Below, in pieces: positions 49,414-60,091 of a DNA stretch of 64,000 bases (positions are counted from its first letter, which is position 1; every line of letters starts with the position of its first letter). The stretch covers positions 3,264,156 to 3,328,155 of the forward strand of contig CP104974.1 of assembly GCA_025452255.1 (NCBI GenBank). Direction: 5' to 3'. This DNA is from Devosia sp. A8/3-2. Lineage in GTDB: Bacteria; Pseudomonadota; Alphaproteobacteria; Rhizobiales; Devosiaceae. Both the position numbers and the translations under genes were made by a program. The notes beneath the pieces were generated by a model, which made no database searches, was not told the origin of the DNA, and saw nothing but the letters and a program-made list of their open reading frames with translations.

Positions 49414-50911
49414 ATGACGAATTCGCAAGGCCGCACCATGCGGTCTGGCTCGCCTGATCGTCGGCGACTGCTTGGCTATGCCATGGCAGCGCTGACCACG
49501 GCGTCGCTGATGTCGAGCACCGTTTATGCGCAGAGTGTCGATCTCAGCCAATGGTCGCCCGAATATATCCGCTCCATAGCGGGCACCGAGCAGGTCGATA
49601 CTTCAGCCGATTGTTCCAAGATCGTGCCGCTGGACTATACCGGCAAGGTCTCGGTCTGGTGGACCGGGCCCAACGAGGCCTCCCCCGATATCGAGCGCCG
49701 CATCAATGATGAATTTTGGGCGGCCCGGAAAGAGACCTATCCCAATATCGAAACCGATGCGCAGAACATCGACTACAACCAATTGCTCGATAAACTGCGC
49801 ACCGCCACGCTGGGCAATGCTGCGCCCGCGGTTGTGCGCCTGCAAATCTCGGGCGGCATCGAATTTTCGTCCAAGGGCTATTTCCGGGAACTGAAGCCGG
49901 AAGATGTGGGCTATCCCACGGCCGATTTCTGGCCGAGCGCCATGAAATCGGTGATGTATGACGGGGTGCCCTATGGCATTCCGACCAATAACGAGACCAT
50001 GGCCTTCATCTGGAATGCCAAGATCTTCGCCGATGCCGGGCTCGATCCGGAAAAGCCGCCGGCAACTCGGGACGATGTCGTCACCTATTCCAAGCAGATT
50101 CACGACAAGCTGGGCATTTCCGGCTATGGCATGGTGGCCAAGCAGAATGCGGGCAATACCCCGTTCCGCTTCATGCCCCAGCTCTGGGCCTATGGTGGCG
50201 GCGCGCTGGATGAAGCCTCCGAAGCCCCGACCTACAGAAACAGTCGAGCTGAACAATGATGGTGCCAAGGCTGCCCTGCAGGCCTCGGTGGACATGTATG
50301 TCCGCGATAAATCGGTGCCCGTCTCGGCGCTGACCAATACGCAGAACGAAAACCAGAACCCCTTCATCGCCGGCCAATTGGCCATGATGATCGCCCACCC
50401 GGCCGAATATGCCAAAATGGTCGATCTGGCTGGCAAAGCCACCGGCGCCGACAAGGCCGTGGCCGACGCCGTGGTCGAGAATATGCGCTATGGCCTGATC
50501 CCCGAAGGTCCGGCGCGCCGCGCCGTGGTGTTCGGCGGCTCCAATATTCACATCATCAAGGATGAATATGTGGATGGCGGGCTCGATGAGCAGGCGGCCA
50601 AGGCGCTGATCTGCTTCTGGACGAGCCCCGAATGGTCGACCAAGCTGGCCCGGACCGGCTCCAATCCCGGCAATCTACGCGGCTTCAAGACCGAGTGGAT
50701 GAAGGAACGTCTGGACTCCATCAAATTCCTCGACGTCACCACCTCCATGCTTCCAAGCGGCATTCCCTTCCCGGTGATCCCGGAAGCCACCGAGATCATG
50801 AACATCATTGTTCCCGACATGCTGCAGAACGCGCTGACGGAGAAAATGACGGTGGAGGAAGCCGCCGATGACGCAGCGGCCAAGGTCGAGGAATTGCTGG
50901 GCGGATTGTAA
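49414..50911 (+). CDS. Extracellular sugar-binding protein of ABC transporter (one extra base)
   Basis: ATG 49414 preceded by AGGAGG. A long N-region with RR (SGSPDRRRLLGYAMAALTTA) is followed by a signal peptide cleaved near VYAQS; the twin-arginine motif may indicate Tat export. Family 1 features: VSVWWTGPNEASPDIERRIN, YGIPTNNETMAFIWNAKIFA, PFIAGQLAMMIAHPAEYAKM and LICFWTSPEWSTKLARTGSN. One extra base near 50234 before TETVELNNDGAK. Corrected length about 498 residues. First gene of an operon with two permeases, ATPase and two enzymes. Confidence 0.88.
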
Positions 50912-50941
50912 ACGGTCCGGTTTCCTGACGACGAAGTAATA

Positions 50942-50963
50942 GCCGGCGGCTTCGGCCGCCGGT
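50942..50963. other. UUCG-loop stem after the binding-protein gene
   Basis: GCCGGCGGC, tetraloop TTCG, GCCGCCGGT: an 8-bp GC stem with the exceptionally stable UUCG loop, 31 bp after the SBP stop and 32 bp before the permease start. It probably stabilises the upstream message rather than terminating, as no T-run follows. Confidence 0.7.
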
Positions 50964-50994
50964 TCCTTCCGGCAACGAGACGAGGATCAGCCCC

Positions 50995-51957
50995 GTGAGC
51001 ATTCTAACGGGACAGGAAACTGTCGCGCTTTCGCCCGCCGCACGACCCGGGCGCGTGAGCCTTTGGCGCAGGATAATCAATCACCGCACCGACTATCTCT
51101 ATGTGCTGCCGGCTTTGCTGGTGATGGTCATCGTGATCGCCTACCCGATCTATTACACAATCGAATTGAGCTTCTTCAAAACGCCCGCCAATCTGCAGAT
51201 GCGGGACAAGATTTTCGTCGGGCTCGACAATTACGGCACCATCCTGTCCAGCGCGTCGTTCCGCGAAGTGACGATCAACACCCTGATCTGGACGTTCTTT
51301 TCCACCCTGTTCGCCTTCCTGCTGGGCTCGGCCGCGGCTTTGGCGCTGCACCGCGAATTTATGGGCCGCGGAGTGATGCGCGCTGTGCTGCTCATCCCCT
51401 ATGTGGTGAGCGCGGTGGCCGCCTCTTACGTCTGGAAATGGCTCTACCACTCCGATTTCGGGGTGATCGGGGCTTTGGCCGTGCAGCTGGGCATTACCGA
51501 CCAGCCGATCAATTTTCTCGATAACACCACCTCCGTCCTGCCCTCGCTCATCGTGGTCAATGTGTGGAAGGAATTCTCCTTCGCCATGGTGATGCTGATG
51601 GCCGGCCTGCAGACCGTGCCCGAGCAATTGCTGCGCGCCGCGCAGGTGGATGGCGCCAGCCCCCGGCAGCGCTTCTGGCATGTGACCTTCCCCCATTTGC
51701 GGGGCGTGTCCATGGTCACCGTGCTGCTGCTGATGGTGGCCAATTTCAACTCCTTCATCATCCCCTGGATTATGACCGGTGGTGGGCCGGCGGGCGCCTC
51801 CGATATCTGGATCACCCAGATCTACAACATTGCCTTTGGGCGGCAGCGCTATGGGGTCGCCTCGGCCTATGCGGTGATCCTGTTCATCGTGATGATGGTG
51901 CTGGGCTATTTCTATGTGAGAGCGCTGACGCGCGGCGACGATGCGAGGGCAGAATGA
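50995..51957 (+). CDS. Sugar ABC transporter permease, MalF type
   Basis: GTG 50995, 320 residues, intact. Helices start at YLYVLPALLVMVIVIAYPIY; the EAA-type loop is RAAQVDGASPRQRFWHVTFP. IMTGGGPAGASDIWITQIYN is typical of the family. It overlaps the next permease by ATGA at 51954-51957. Confidence 0.92.
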   Translation: MSILTGQETVALSPAARPGRVSLWRRIINHRTDYLYVLPALLVMVIVIAYPIYYTIELSFFKTPANLQMRDKIFVGLDNYGTILSSASFREVTINTLIWTFFSTLFAFLLGSAAALALHREFMGRGVMRAVLLIPYVVSAVAASYVWKWLYHSDFGVIGALAVQLGITDQPINFLDNTTSVLPSLIVVNVWKEFSFAMVMLMAGLQTVPEQLLRAAQVDGASPRQRFWHVTFPHLRGVSMVTVLLLMVANFNSFIIPWIMTGGGPAGASDIWITQIYNIAFGRQRYGVASAYAVILFIVMMVLGYFYVRALTRGDDARAE

Positions 51958-52838
51958 GCACCATCACGTCCCAACCCGTGCGTCCGGTTTACAAGAAGCC
52001 CATCGATTGGTGGCGCTGGGCCGGGCGCTTCACCCCGGTATTCATGCTGCTGTTCACCGTGCTGCCCATGGCCCGGATGCTGCTGACCTCGATCAAGTCG
52101 CAATTCGCAGCGCTGCAATATCCCCACAATGGTGGCCGGCCGAGCCGACCTTCCAGAATTACTGGCGGCTGCTCAACCCCAACGACACGATCGGGCGGGA
52201 ATTCCTGCTCTATTTCTGGAACAGCTTTTATGTGTCGCTGGCGACCACTGTTCTGGGTGTGCTGGTGGCGGTGCCGGCGGCCTATGCCTTCTCGCGCTTC
52301 CGCTTTCCGGGCCGCACCTTCCTGTTCTTTGCCGTGCTGGTTCGGAACATGTTCCCGGCCGTGGTGTTCCTGATGCCGCTGTTCCTGTTGATGCGCTGGA
52401 TGGGCCCGGTCAACACCCATGGCTCGCTGATCCTGACCTACCTCACCTTCGGGCTGCCGCTCTCGATCTGGCTGCTCAAGGGCTTTTTCTGACAATATCC
52501 CGATCCAGCTCGAACAGGCGGCGCGCATCGATGGAGCAACGCGGTTTCAGGCGTTCTTCTTCATCGTCATGCCGCTCTCCTCCCCCGGCATTATCGCCAC
52601 CTCGATCTTCTCGTTCATCGGGGCGTGGAACGAATATGTCTACGCCTACACGTTCCTGTCCAAGCAGGACACCATGACCCTGCCGGTGGGTATCCAGCGC
52701 TTCTTCACCGAATTTGCCACCGATTGGCCGGGGCTGATGGCGGCGACGTTCATGATGAGCGTCCCGGTCGTCGTGCTGTTCCCGGTCCTTCAGAAATACT
52801 TCGTGCGTGCCCTCACCGAAGGCGCCGTTAAACACTAG
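51954..52838 (+). CDS. Sugar ABC transporter permease, MalG type (two indels)
   Basis: ATG 51954 (MSTITSQPVRPVYKKPIDWW). A C is missing in the run near 52125 before AEPTFQNYWRLLNPND, and an extra T at 52490 (TTCGAC read as TTCTGAC) creates an in-frame stop after WLLKGFF; removing it continues DNIPIQLEQAARIDGATRFQ, which contains the EAA loop. Corrected length is 294 residues. The heptamer-like TTTTTCT at the break resembles a slippery site, but the same insertion recurs in unrelated genes. Confidence 0.9.
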
Positions 52839-52848
52839 GAGAACGCCG

Positions 52849-53949
52849 ATGGCCGAGGTGGTCCTCAAGGATGTCATCAAGAATTACGGCAATGTCTACG
52901 CCGTCAACAATGTGTCGTTCACCGTGGAGCATGGCGAATTCGTCGCTTTGGTGGGCCCATCGGGTTGCGGCAAGACGACGACGCTGAACCTGATTGCGGG
53001 GCTGATCCCCATGTCGGGCGGCGATATCGCGATTGGCGAGCGCATCGTCAACGATCTCGATCCCAAGGATCGGGACATTGCCATGGTGTTTCAGAACTAC
53101 GCGCTCTACCCCAATAAAAGCGTGTTCAAGAACTCGGCCTTCCCCCTGCAGATGCGCAAACTCCCCGGGGACGAAATCGCCCGCAAGGTGACCGACGCGG
53201 CCAAGCTGCTCGACATCACCCACCTGCTCGAGCGCAAGCCGCGCGAACTCTCCGGCGGCCAGCAGCAGCGCGTAGCGCTAGGGCGGGCGCTGGTGCGTGA
53301 TCCGGCGGTGTTCCTGATGGATGAACCGCTCTCCAATCTCGACGCCAAGCTACGCGTGCAGATGCGCAGCGAGATCAAGCGCTTCCACCACAACCTCAAC
53401 GCCACCGTGGTCTACGTGACCCATGACCAGCTCGAAGCCGTCACCATGGCCGACAAGATGGCGGTGATGAATGGTGGCTTGCTGCAGCAATATGACTCCC
53501 CAGCCAATGTGTTTGCCCATCCGGTCAACACCTTCGTCGCCAGCTTTGTCGGCAGCCCCGCCATGAGCCTGATCCCGCTCGATGTGGTCAGCAAAGGCAC
53601 CGAAGCGTCGCTGCGCAGCCCCGAGGAAGGCTGGGAGCTACCGCTTTCCACGATGAATGCCCGCAAGGCCAATGCCTCGAGCAATGGCAAAGTGGTGCTG
53701 GGCGCGCGGCATTCCACGCTCAAGCTGCACAAGGAAGCCGCGCCCGGCGCGGTGCCGGGCAAGGTCTATACGGTGGAGCCCACCGGCGACGTCACCTTCG
53801 CCCGAGTCTTCATCAGCGGCGCGGTGGTCAATATTAGCCTGGACCCCTCGGTCGCCATCGCCCCGGACGAGAAGGTGTGGGTCGAATTCGACCGAGAGCG
53901 CATGCACCTGTTCGACGGGGAAACCACCATGGCCCTGCAGGCCGCCTAG
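52849..53949 (+). CDS. Sugar ABC transporter ATP-binding protein (MalK/UgpC type)
   Basis: ATG 52849, 366 residues, intact. Walker A GPSGCGKTTTLNLIAGL, Q-loop [18 protein letters not shown], signature LSGGQQQRVALGRALVRDPA, Walker B VFLMDEPLSNLD, H-loop VTHDQLEAVTMADKM, then a TOBE-containing C-terminal domain (VVLGARHSTLKLHKEA). It is directly followed by the dehydratase gene at base 53950. Confidence 0.93.
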   Translation: MAEVVLKDVIKNYGNVYAVNNVSFTVEHGEFVALVGPSGCGKTTTLNLIAGLIPMSGGDIAIGERIVNDLDPKDRDIAMVFQNYALYPNKSVFKNSAFPLQMRKLPGDEIARKVTDAAKLLDITHLLERKPRELSGGQQQRVALGRALVRDPAVFLMDEPLSNLDAKLRVQMRSEIKRFHHNLNATVVYVTHDQLEAVTMADKMAVMNGGLLQQYDSPANVFAHPVNTFVASFVGSPAMSLIPLDVVSKGTEASLRSPEEGWELPLSTMNARKANASSNGKVVLGARHSTLKLHKEAAPGAVPGKVYTVEPTGDVTFARVFISGAVVNISLDPSVAIAPDEKVWVEFDRERMHLFDGETTMALQAA

Positions 53950-55104
53950 ATGAAAATCACGGCTATTATCCCCTACCCCACCCGGGTGGGCATTCGGAAC
54001 CAGCTCATCGTCAAGGTGGAGACCGATGAGGGCATTTACGGCTGGGGCGAAAGCGGCCTCAGCGGGCGCGAAAAGGCCGTGGTTGGCGCCATCGAGCATT
54101 ATCGCGAATTCCTGATTGGACGCGATCCGATGGCCATCGGCGCGCTGTGGCAGGAAATGTATCGCAGCCAATATTTCGAGGGCGGCCGCGTGCTGACCGC
54201 CGCGATTTCGGCCATTGATATTGCCCTGCACGATATCAAGGGCAAGGCACTGGGCGTGCCGGTCTATCAATTGCTGGGCGGCAAGCAGCGCAACCACATC
54301 CCCACCTTCGCCACGACCAAGGGGCCCTGCGGCCCCGAAATGATCGAGCAGGCCAAGGAGTTGATGGCACTGGGCTGGAATACCATCCGCCTATTCCCGG
54401 CCGAGCATGGCAGCAAGAATATCTACGAGCCGCGCCAATCCATCGCCGAAACCGCCAAATGGTGCGTCAGGGCGCGCGAGGCGCTGGGCGAAGAAGTGGT
54501 GCTGGGGGTGGATTACCACCACCGCCTGTCAGTGGCCGAGACCGCCAGCTATTGCCAGAAAATGCCCTCCGGCACGCTGGATTTCCTCGAAGAGCCGATC
54601 CGCGACGAGACGCCGGAAGCCTATGAGGCGCTGCGGAAAATGACCGATGTGCCCTTTGCCATCGGGGAGGAATTCTCCAGCAAGTGGCAGTTCCTGCCCT
54701 ATATCAGGCGCGACATCCACCAGTTCAACCGGATCGATGTGTGCAATGTCGGCGGGCTGACCGAGGCGATGAAAGTCGCCGGGTGGAGCGAGGCCCATTA
54801 TGTCGACATGATGCCGCATAATCCCACAGGCCCGATCTGCACGGCGGCAACCATCCATTTTTCAGCGGCGGTCGCTAATTTTGCCCGGCTCGAAACCCGC
54901 GCCTCGCCGGGCGAGCTGTATCACGGCTTCGACGACGCCGGCATTTTCACCAGCCAGCCCCGCCTCAATGGCGCGGTCTACGACGTCACCGACGCGCCCG
55001 GGTTGGGCGTCGAGGTCGACGAAGAACTGGTCAAAAAGCAGAGCTTCAAATTCTGGGAGGCCCCGCATCTGCAGCGCACCGACGGTTCAGTCACCAATTG
55101 GTAG
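53950..55104 (+). CDS. Enolase-superfamily enzyme, copy 3, D-galactonate dehydratase-like
   Basis: 384 residues, intact, starting immediately at the stop of the ATPase gene. Mandelate racemase subgroup features: Asp in VVLGVDYHHRLSVAETASYC, Glu in LDFLEEPIRDETPEAYEALR, Glu in FAIGEEFSSKWQFLPYI, the Asp of NRIDVCNVGG and the His of DMMPHNPTGPICTAATIHF, which resembles the galactonate dehydratase H-N-P-x-G-P-I motif. Likely reaction: dehydration of an aldonate to a 2-keto-3-deoxy acid. The exact sugar is unknown. Confidence 0.9.
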   Translation: MKITAIIPYPTRVGIRNQLIVKVETDEGIYGWGESGLSGREKAVVGAIEHYREFLIGRDPMAIGALWQEMYRSQYFEGGRVLTAAISAIDIALHDIKGKALGVPVYQLLGGKQRNHIPTFATTKGPCGPEMIEQAKELMALGWNTIRLFPAEHGSKNIYEPRQSIAETAKWCVRAREALGEEVVLGVDYHHRLSVAETASYCQKMPSGTLDFLEEPIRDETPEAYEALRKMTDVPFAIGEEFSSKWQFLPYIRRDIHQFNRIDVCNVGGLTEAMKVAGWSEAHYVDMMPHNPTGPICTAATIHFSAAVANFARLETRASPGELYHGFDDAGIFTSQPRLNGAVYDVTDAPGLGVEVDEELVKKQSFKFWEAPHLQRTDGSVTNW

Positions 55105-55129
55105 GGCCACTCGGCCAAAGGAGATTTTC

Positions 55130-55875
55130 ATGACGCATACGCCCGGCATTACAAGGCCATCCAAGGACATTATCGCGGCCCTGCAACATATCGGCTCTGC
55201 CACTGTGGCCGGCACGCTGGGCCATATGGGCATTCGCAACCCGCATATTCAGGGACCAGTCAGCTCCAATCCGGGCAAGTCCATTGTCGGCCCGGCCCTG
55301 ACCCTGCAATTCATGCCCAAGCGCGAAGATCTTTATGGCGAAGGCGAATATGCGGACCCGGAAAAGCAGCTGCATCGCCACGTGCTGTACCGGGTCGAAG
55401 AAGGCGATGTGGTGGTGGTCGATGCCCGCGGCGACATGACCGCCGGCGTGTTCGGCGACATGATGAGCACCTATTTCAAGGGCCGAGGCGGCGCCGGGAT
55501 GATCATCGACGGGTGCCTGCGCGATTATCCCAATCTCAAAAAGCTCGACCTGCCGCTCTGGGTGCGCGGCTGGACGCCCAATTTCCACACCCAGACCGGG
55601 CTGATGCCCTTTGCCGTCAATGTGCCGATCGCCTGTGGCGGGGTCACCGTCATTCCCGGCGATATCATCGTGGCCGATGACGATGGCGCGGTGGTACTGC
55701 CGGTGGCGCTGGCCGCCGACGTCATCGCCAAATCGACCGAGCATCACGAATGGGAAGATTTCTCCCGCATGAAGCTGATGGAGGGGCGCCGCTGCAGCGC
55801 TATTATCCGCTCCATGCCGATGCGCGTGAGGAATACGAGGCTCGGCGCCAGCTCAACCCAGTCAAACATTCCTGA
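55130..55875 (+). CDS. RraA-like / HMG-aldolase-type protein (one lost base)
   Basis: ATG 55130 after AAAGGAGA. RraA-fold landmarks: SATVAGTLGHMGIRNPHIQG, VVVVDARGDMTAGVFGDMMS, MIIDGCLRDYPNLKKLDLPL and CGGVTVIPGDIIVADDDGAV. The Gly-Asp and Arg-Asp pairs are the metal and pyruvate-binding residues of class II HMG/CHA aldolases. One G is missing near 55788 (five Gs read as four); corrected, it ends QLNPVKHS at TGA 55873-55875, 248 residues. After a dehydratase, a keto-deoxy-acid aldolase role is plausible; it could also be a regulator. Confidence 0.85.
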
Positions 55876-55942
55876 CCAGCCGCGCCCTTCCCGCCGGGCC
55901 ATGATCCGCGCTACAAGCCCTCGCACTTGCGAAGGTCTTGTT

Positions 55943-56476
55943 ATGTTGATGCGTTTGCTGGCCGTTCTTGTCGTGGCGATATTTGCCGTGCCGGTTCAGG
56001 CGCAACAGGCCGATCTGCTGGACCGGGCCATTGCCGATGCAATAGGCACCTTTGAGCTCGCCCTGCCCCAGTTGGGCGCGACCATGATGGGCGTCGACAC
56101 CTCAGCCTATGGCGATGCGCTCAAGGCGCGGCGGTTTCATTCAGCGCGGACGGGTAGTGCGCAGGACGTGATCTTTGTCATCGAGGATAGCGCGAAAGGC
56201 TCCTGCGCCAAGTTTGCCGCCTATGTCGCTGGGGTCGCCAATAGCGAAGCGGCGCATATGTTTTTGTGTCCGCAATTCTTCATGCCCGGCGCCGATCTGC
56301 TGCGGGAAACCACGATCCTGCATGAAATGGTGCATGTGGTGACGGGGACGGATGAGTGTCAGGCCATGGCCTATACCGCGCAGGTGCAGATGCTGGCCCG
56401 CGGCAGCTATGTGCCGGTGGCAATGTATTGGAAAGAGAATGGGTGTGCCGGGTCGCGATATGCGTTGCCGGAGTAG
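55943..56476 (+). CDS. Secreted M35/aspzincin-like metallopeptidase domain protein
   Basis: ATG 55943, 177 residues, signal peptide MLMRLLAVLVVAIFAVPVQA. The zinc site is ETTILHEMVHVVTGTDECQA: H-E-x-x-H plus G-T-x-D, the third-ligand motif of aspzincins (M35), here compressed to seven residues after the second histidine. Cysteines before the motif (CAKFAAY, HMFLCPQFFMPG) may form disulfides. It is much shorter than a typical M35 enzyme and has no clear propeptide. Function unknown. Confidence 0.7.
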   Translation: MLMRLLAVLVVAIFAVPVQAQQADLLDRAIADAIGTFELALPQLGATMMGVDTSAYGDALKARRFHSARTGSAQDVIFVIEDSAKGSCAKFAAYVAGVANSEAAHMFLCPQFFMPGADLLRETTILHEMVHVVTGTDECQAMAYTAQVQMLARGSYVPVAMYWKENGCAGSRYALPE

Positions 56477-56506
56477 AACTTACCCATCAGCCAGTCCTAC
56501 CACCGG

Positions 56507-56580
56507 GTCATTCCCGCGAAAGCGGAACCTCTGTTTTAGATACTCGGGAAAACGGACGTTCCCGCTTTCGCAGGAATGAC
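56507..56580. repeat. Composite palindromic repeat, family A
   Basis: GTCATTCCCGCGAAAGCGG is followed, after a spacer, by an inverted copy ending CCCGCTTTCGCAGGAATGAC. Same design as 45565-45642. It lies just after the metallopeptidase gene and just before the 3' end of the PfkB kinase gene, between converging transcripts. Confidence 0.7.
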
Positions 56581-56608
56581 ACTGTGGGTGTACTGTTTGA
56601 TGGGGCCT

Positions 56609-57516
56609 TCAAGCCACGTGATGCGCCGTCCCCAAGCTGCCCGTACCACCCGTCGCCTGCACTGAACGCGACCCAGCCTCAATAGCTGCCGCCGAGCTCA
56701 CATCCATCGCCGCCCCATCCAACCATGCGTGCAGAAACCCGGCATTGAACGCATCACCGGCGCCGGTCGTGTCAACCACTTCCACCGATGGCGTGGACTG
56801 GCGGACCGTCCGTCCACCCATTGCCAACATCGCACCATCCCCACCGCATTTGAGCGCCACCACCGGAAAATGCCGCGCCAGCCGCGCCAGTGCCTCCTCC
56901 GGCTCCTCGCAATGGGTCAGGGCCCGCGCTTCTTCCAGATTGGGCAGAAAAACATCAACCCCCGCCGCGCGCTCGAAGAACATGGGGTCCTTGATCAGCT
57001 CGGCGTCCCAGCTGGGATCGAGCAGAAACGGTCAATCCGCGCTTCTTGGCCGCCGCCACCTGCCGTGGGGATTTCGTGCAGCGTGGCATATTCGGCAATG
57101 TGCAGATGCCCCGCCTCGCTCCAGTCCAGCGCCGCTTCGAACGTGGCCGGCAGAGCATGCCCAGCCCGGCGCGACAGGAAAGCGCGTTCCTCCTGCTGCA
57201 CCATGACCACTGTCACCTGCGGTCCGGCCGAGGGGTGCCGGTCAAGAAACCGCAAGTCGATCCCTAAGGCATCGATCTGTCCCTCAAGCGCATTCGACAC
57301 CGCATCGGTGCCAAACCGGGCCAGCAGCACAGTAGGGCGGCCCAGCGCCACGGCGTGCGCGGCCGTGATCAGCGCACCGCCACCCGGCGTGATGGTGAAA
57401 TCCCGGGCGAAGAGTTCGCGGCCGAGTTCGGGCATGGCGTCCAACCCGTTGAACACCATGTCGCAATAGATGCGGCCCGGAGCTCAACATGGCACGGCCG
57501 CGCGATTGTATCGAAG

Positions 57517-57520
<4 letters not shown>
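56609..57520 (-). CDS. PfkB (ribokinase) family sugar kinase, frameshifted
   Basis: ATG 57520 overlaps the ATPase stop by ATGA. N-terminal block: MVFNGLDAMPELGRELFARD and the G-G-G substrate loop TPGGGALITAAHAVALGRPT. C-terminal PfkB signature VVDTTGAGDAFNAGFLHAWL with catalytic Asp in GAGDAF, and VVALKCGGDGAMLAMGGR. Shifts near 57487-57490 and 57010-57070. Corrected length about 303 residues. It phosphorylates the sugar delivered by the adjacent transporter, presumably a ketose, keto-deoxy sugar or pentose. Confidence 0.87.
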
Positions 57521-58580
<1,060 letters not shown>

Positions 58581-58581
<1 letters not shown>

Positions 58582-60088
58582 CAGGCATTTCCCTTCAATG
58601 CGTCGAAACGCTGTTTGAGCTGATGCGCAGCTGCGGCTTCGCGCTGCACGAGTGTTTGGAGGCGGACGGCAAATTCCTTGCCACGCGTCTGGTAACCGGC
58701 AATGGCCGCGTCGAGTGGGGCGGGCGCAGGGCCGCCGAAGCGGGTGCGTACGGCAACGAAATATTCGGGCGAAACCAGTTCGGCGAAGGTCGCTGCGTCG
58801 ATTGCCGTCTCGCGGCCGGTGGACTTCTCGAAGGCGTCGAGGAACGGCGCATAGCCGTCGCTGACCAGATCGCCTTCCATGGCCACCACGGCTCGCGCCA
58901 CGGCGGCGGCGATTTCGTGGCCTTCGCGGAATGACAGGCCCTCGCGACGAACCGGGCTATCGGCCAGTTCGGTAATGGTGATGCAGGAGCGGCGGATATT
59001 GTTGGCCACCCGCGCCGGATCGACCTTGATCTGGGCGACCAGAGCCGCCAGCAGATCGAGCACCCGCTCGGCGCTGTCAAAGGCCTGATAGCCCATGGAT
59101 TGGGTTTCGCCCTCGCTGTCATTCATGTCGGTAAAGGGCGTGTTGTGCATGATATCGAGCATGGCCCGCGCCCGCCCGAAGGTCTGGCTCGCCGGTGGCG
59201 CAGATGCTCAATCGGCACAGGATTGCGCTTTTGCGGCATGATGGAGGAGATCTGCACCAGCGCATTGGGCACATAGATCTGCCCGACCTCGAAGCTGGTC
59301 CAGAATTGCAAATCCTGGATCGGCCGGCCCAGATGCAGGAACATCAACTCAAGCGCGCCATAGGTGGAGGTGATGTAATCGACCGCCACGATACAGCTAT
59401 AGGAATTCTGTAGCGGAGCGGCAAAGCCCAGCAGCTCGGCAACGCGGGCCCGGTCGGTAGCAAAGCCCGAGGTGGTGATGGCGGCCGCGCCCATGGGGGA
59501 GAGGTCGACAATCTCATAGGCTTCGAACAGCCGGTCGATATCGCGCGCCAGCACTTCGATTACGGCCGAGAGGTAATGTCCGAACGTGGTCGGCTGCGCC
59601 GGCTGGCCGTGCGTATAAGCCACAATCAGCGTGGCCTTTTCCCGCTCTGCGGCAGCGACCAGCGTCTCGTGCAAGGCAATCGCCTTGCCGATCAGCACGT
59701 CGAGCCGCGCCTTCAGCCCCAGCTTGAACAGGGTGTGATCGATATCGTTGCGCGAGCGCGCCGTGTGCAGGCGCCCCGCCAGATCCGGGCCGAGGCGCTT
59801 TTTGAGTTCCTTTTCGATGAGGAAGAAGAAGTCTTCGACCTCCCCGGTATAGACCAGCGTGGTTGGGTCGACCTCGGCGTCGATGGCGTCGAGCGCGCCG
59901 GCGATCTTGCCGGCCTGATCGGCATCGAGAATGCCGGTTTCGGTCAGCATCACCAGATGGGCGCGGTCGACGGCGCGGAAAGCCTCGACATGGTGGTTCT
60001 TGGCGCCATCGAACAGCGGACGCAGCACGGTTTCCTTATAGACGGGGTCGGGGAAAACCGAGCTGTCGGATAGTCTTGGATCGGTCAT
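58581..60088 (-). CDS. Argininosuccinate-lyase-like enzyme of the fumarase/aspartase superfamily (one lost base)
   Basis: ATG 60088 (MTDPRLSDSSVFPDPVYKET). Superfamily motifs: TARSRNDIDHTLF, AYTHGQPAQPTTFGHYLSAV, LQNSYSCIVAVDYITSTY, and the catalytic S-S-x-M-P-x-K-x-N loop SSIMPQKRNPVPIEHLRH. Asp/Glu-rich NTPFTDMNDSEGETQ follows. A base is missing at about 59194 (CCTGG read as CCGG); corrected length 502 residues. It is encoded between a permease and the ATPase of a sugar transporter, not with arginine genes, so it may release fumarate from a sugar- or amine-succinate adduct (compare EDDS lyase) rather than making arginine. Confidence 0.85.
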
Positions 60089-60091
60089 GGT

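Noticed and set aside
52478..52495. TTTTTCTGA in the MalG-type permease gene as a programmed frameshift or readthrough site
   Set aside because: The sequence looks slippery, but the same TTCG to TTCTG change interrupts guaB, rlmE, ugpA and other unrelated genes, so a systematic sequence error is simpler.
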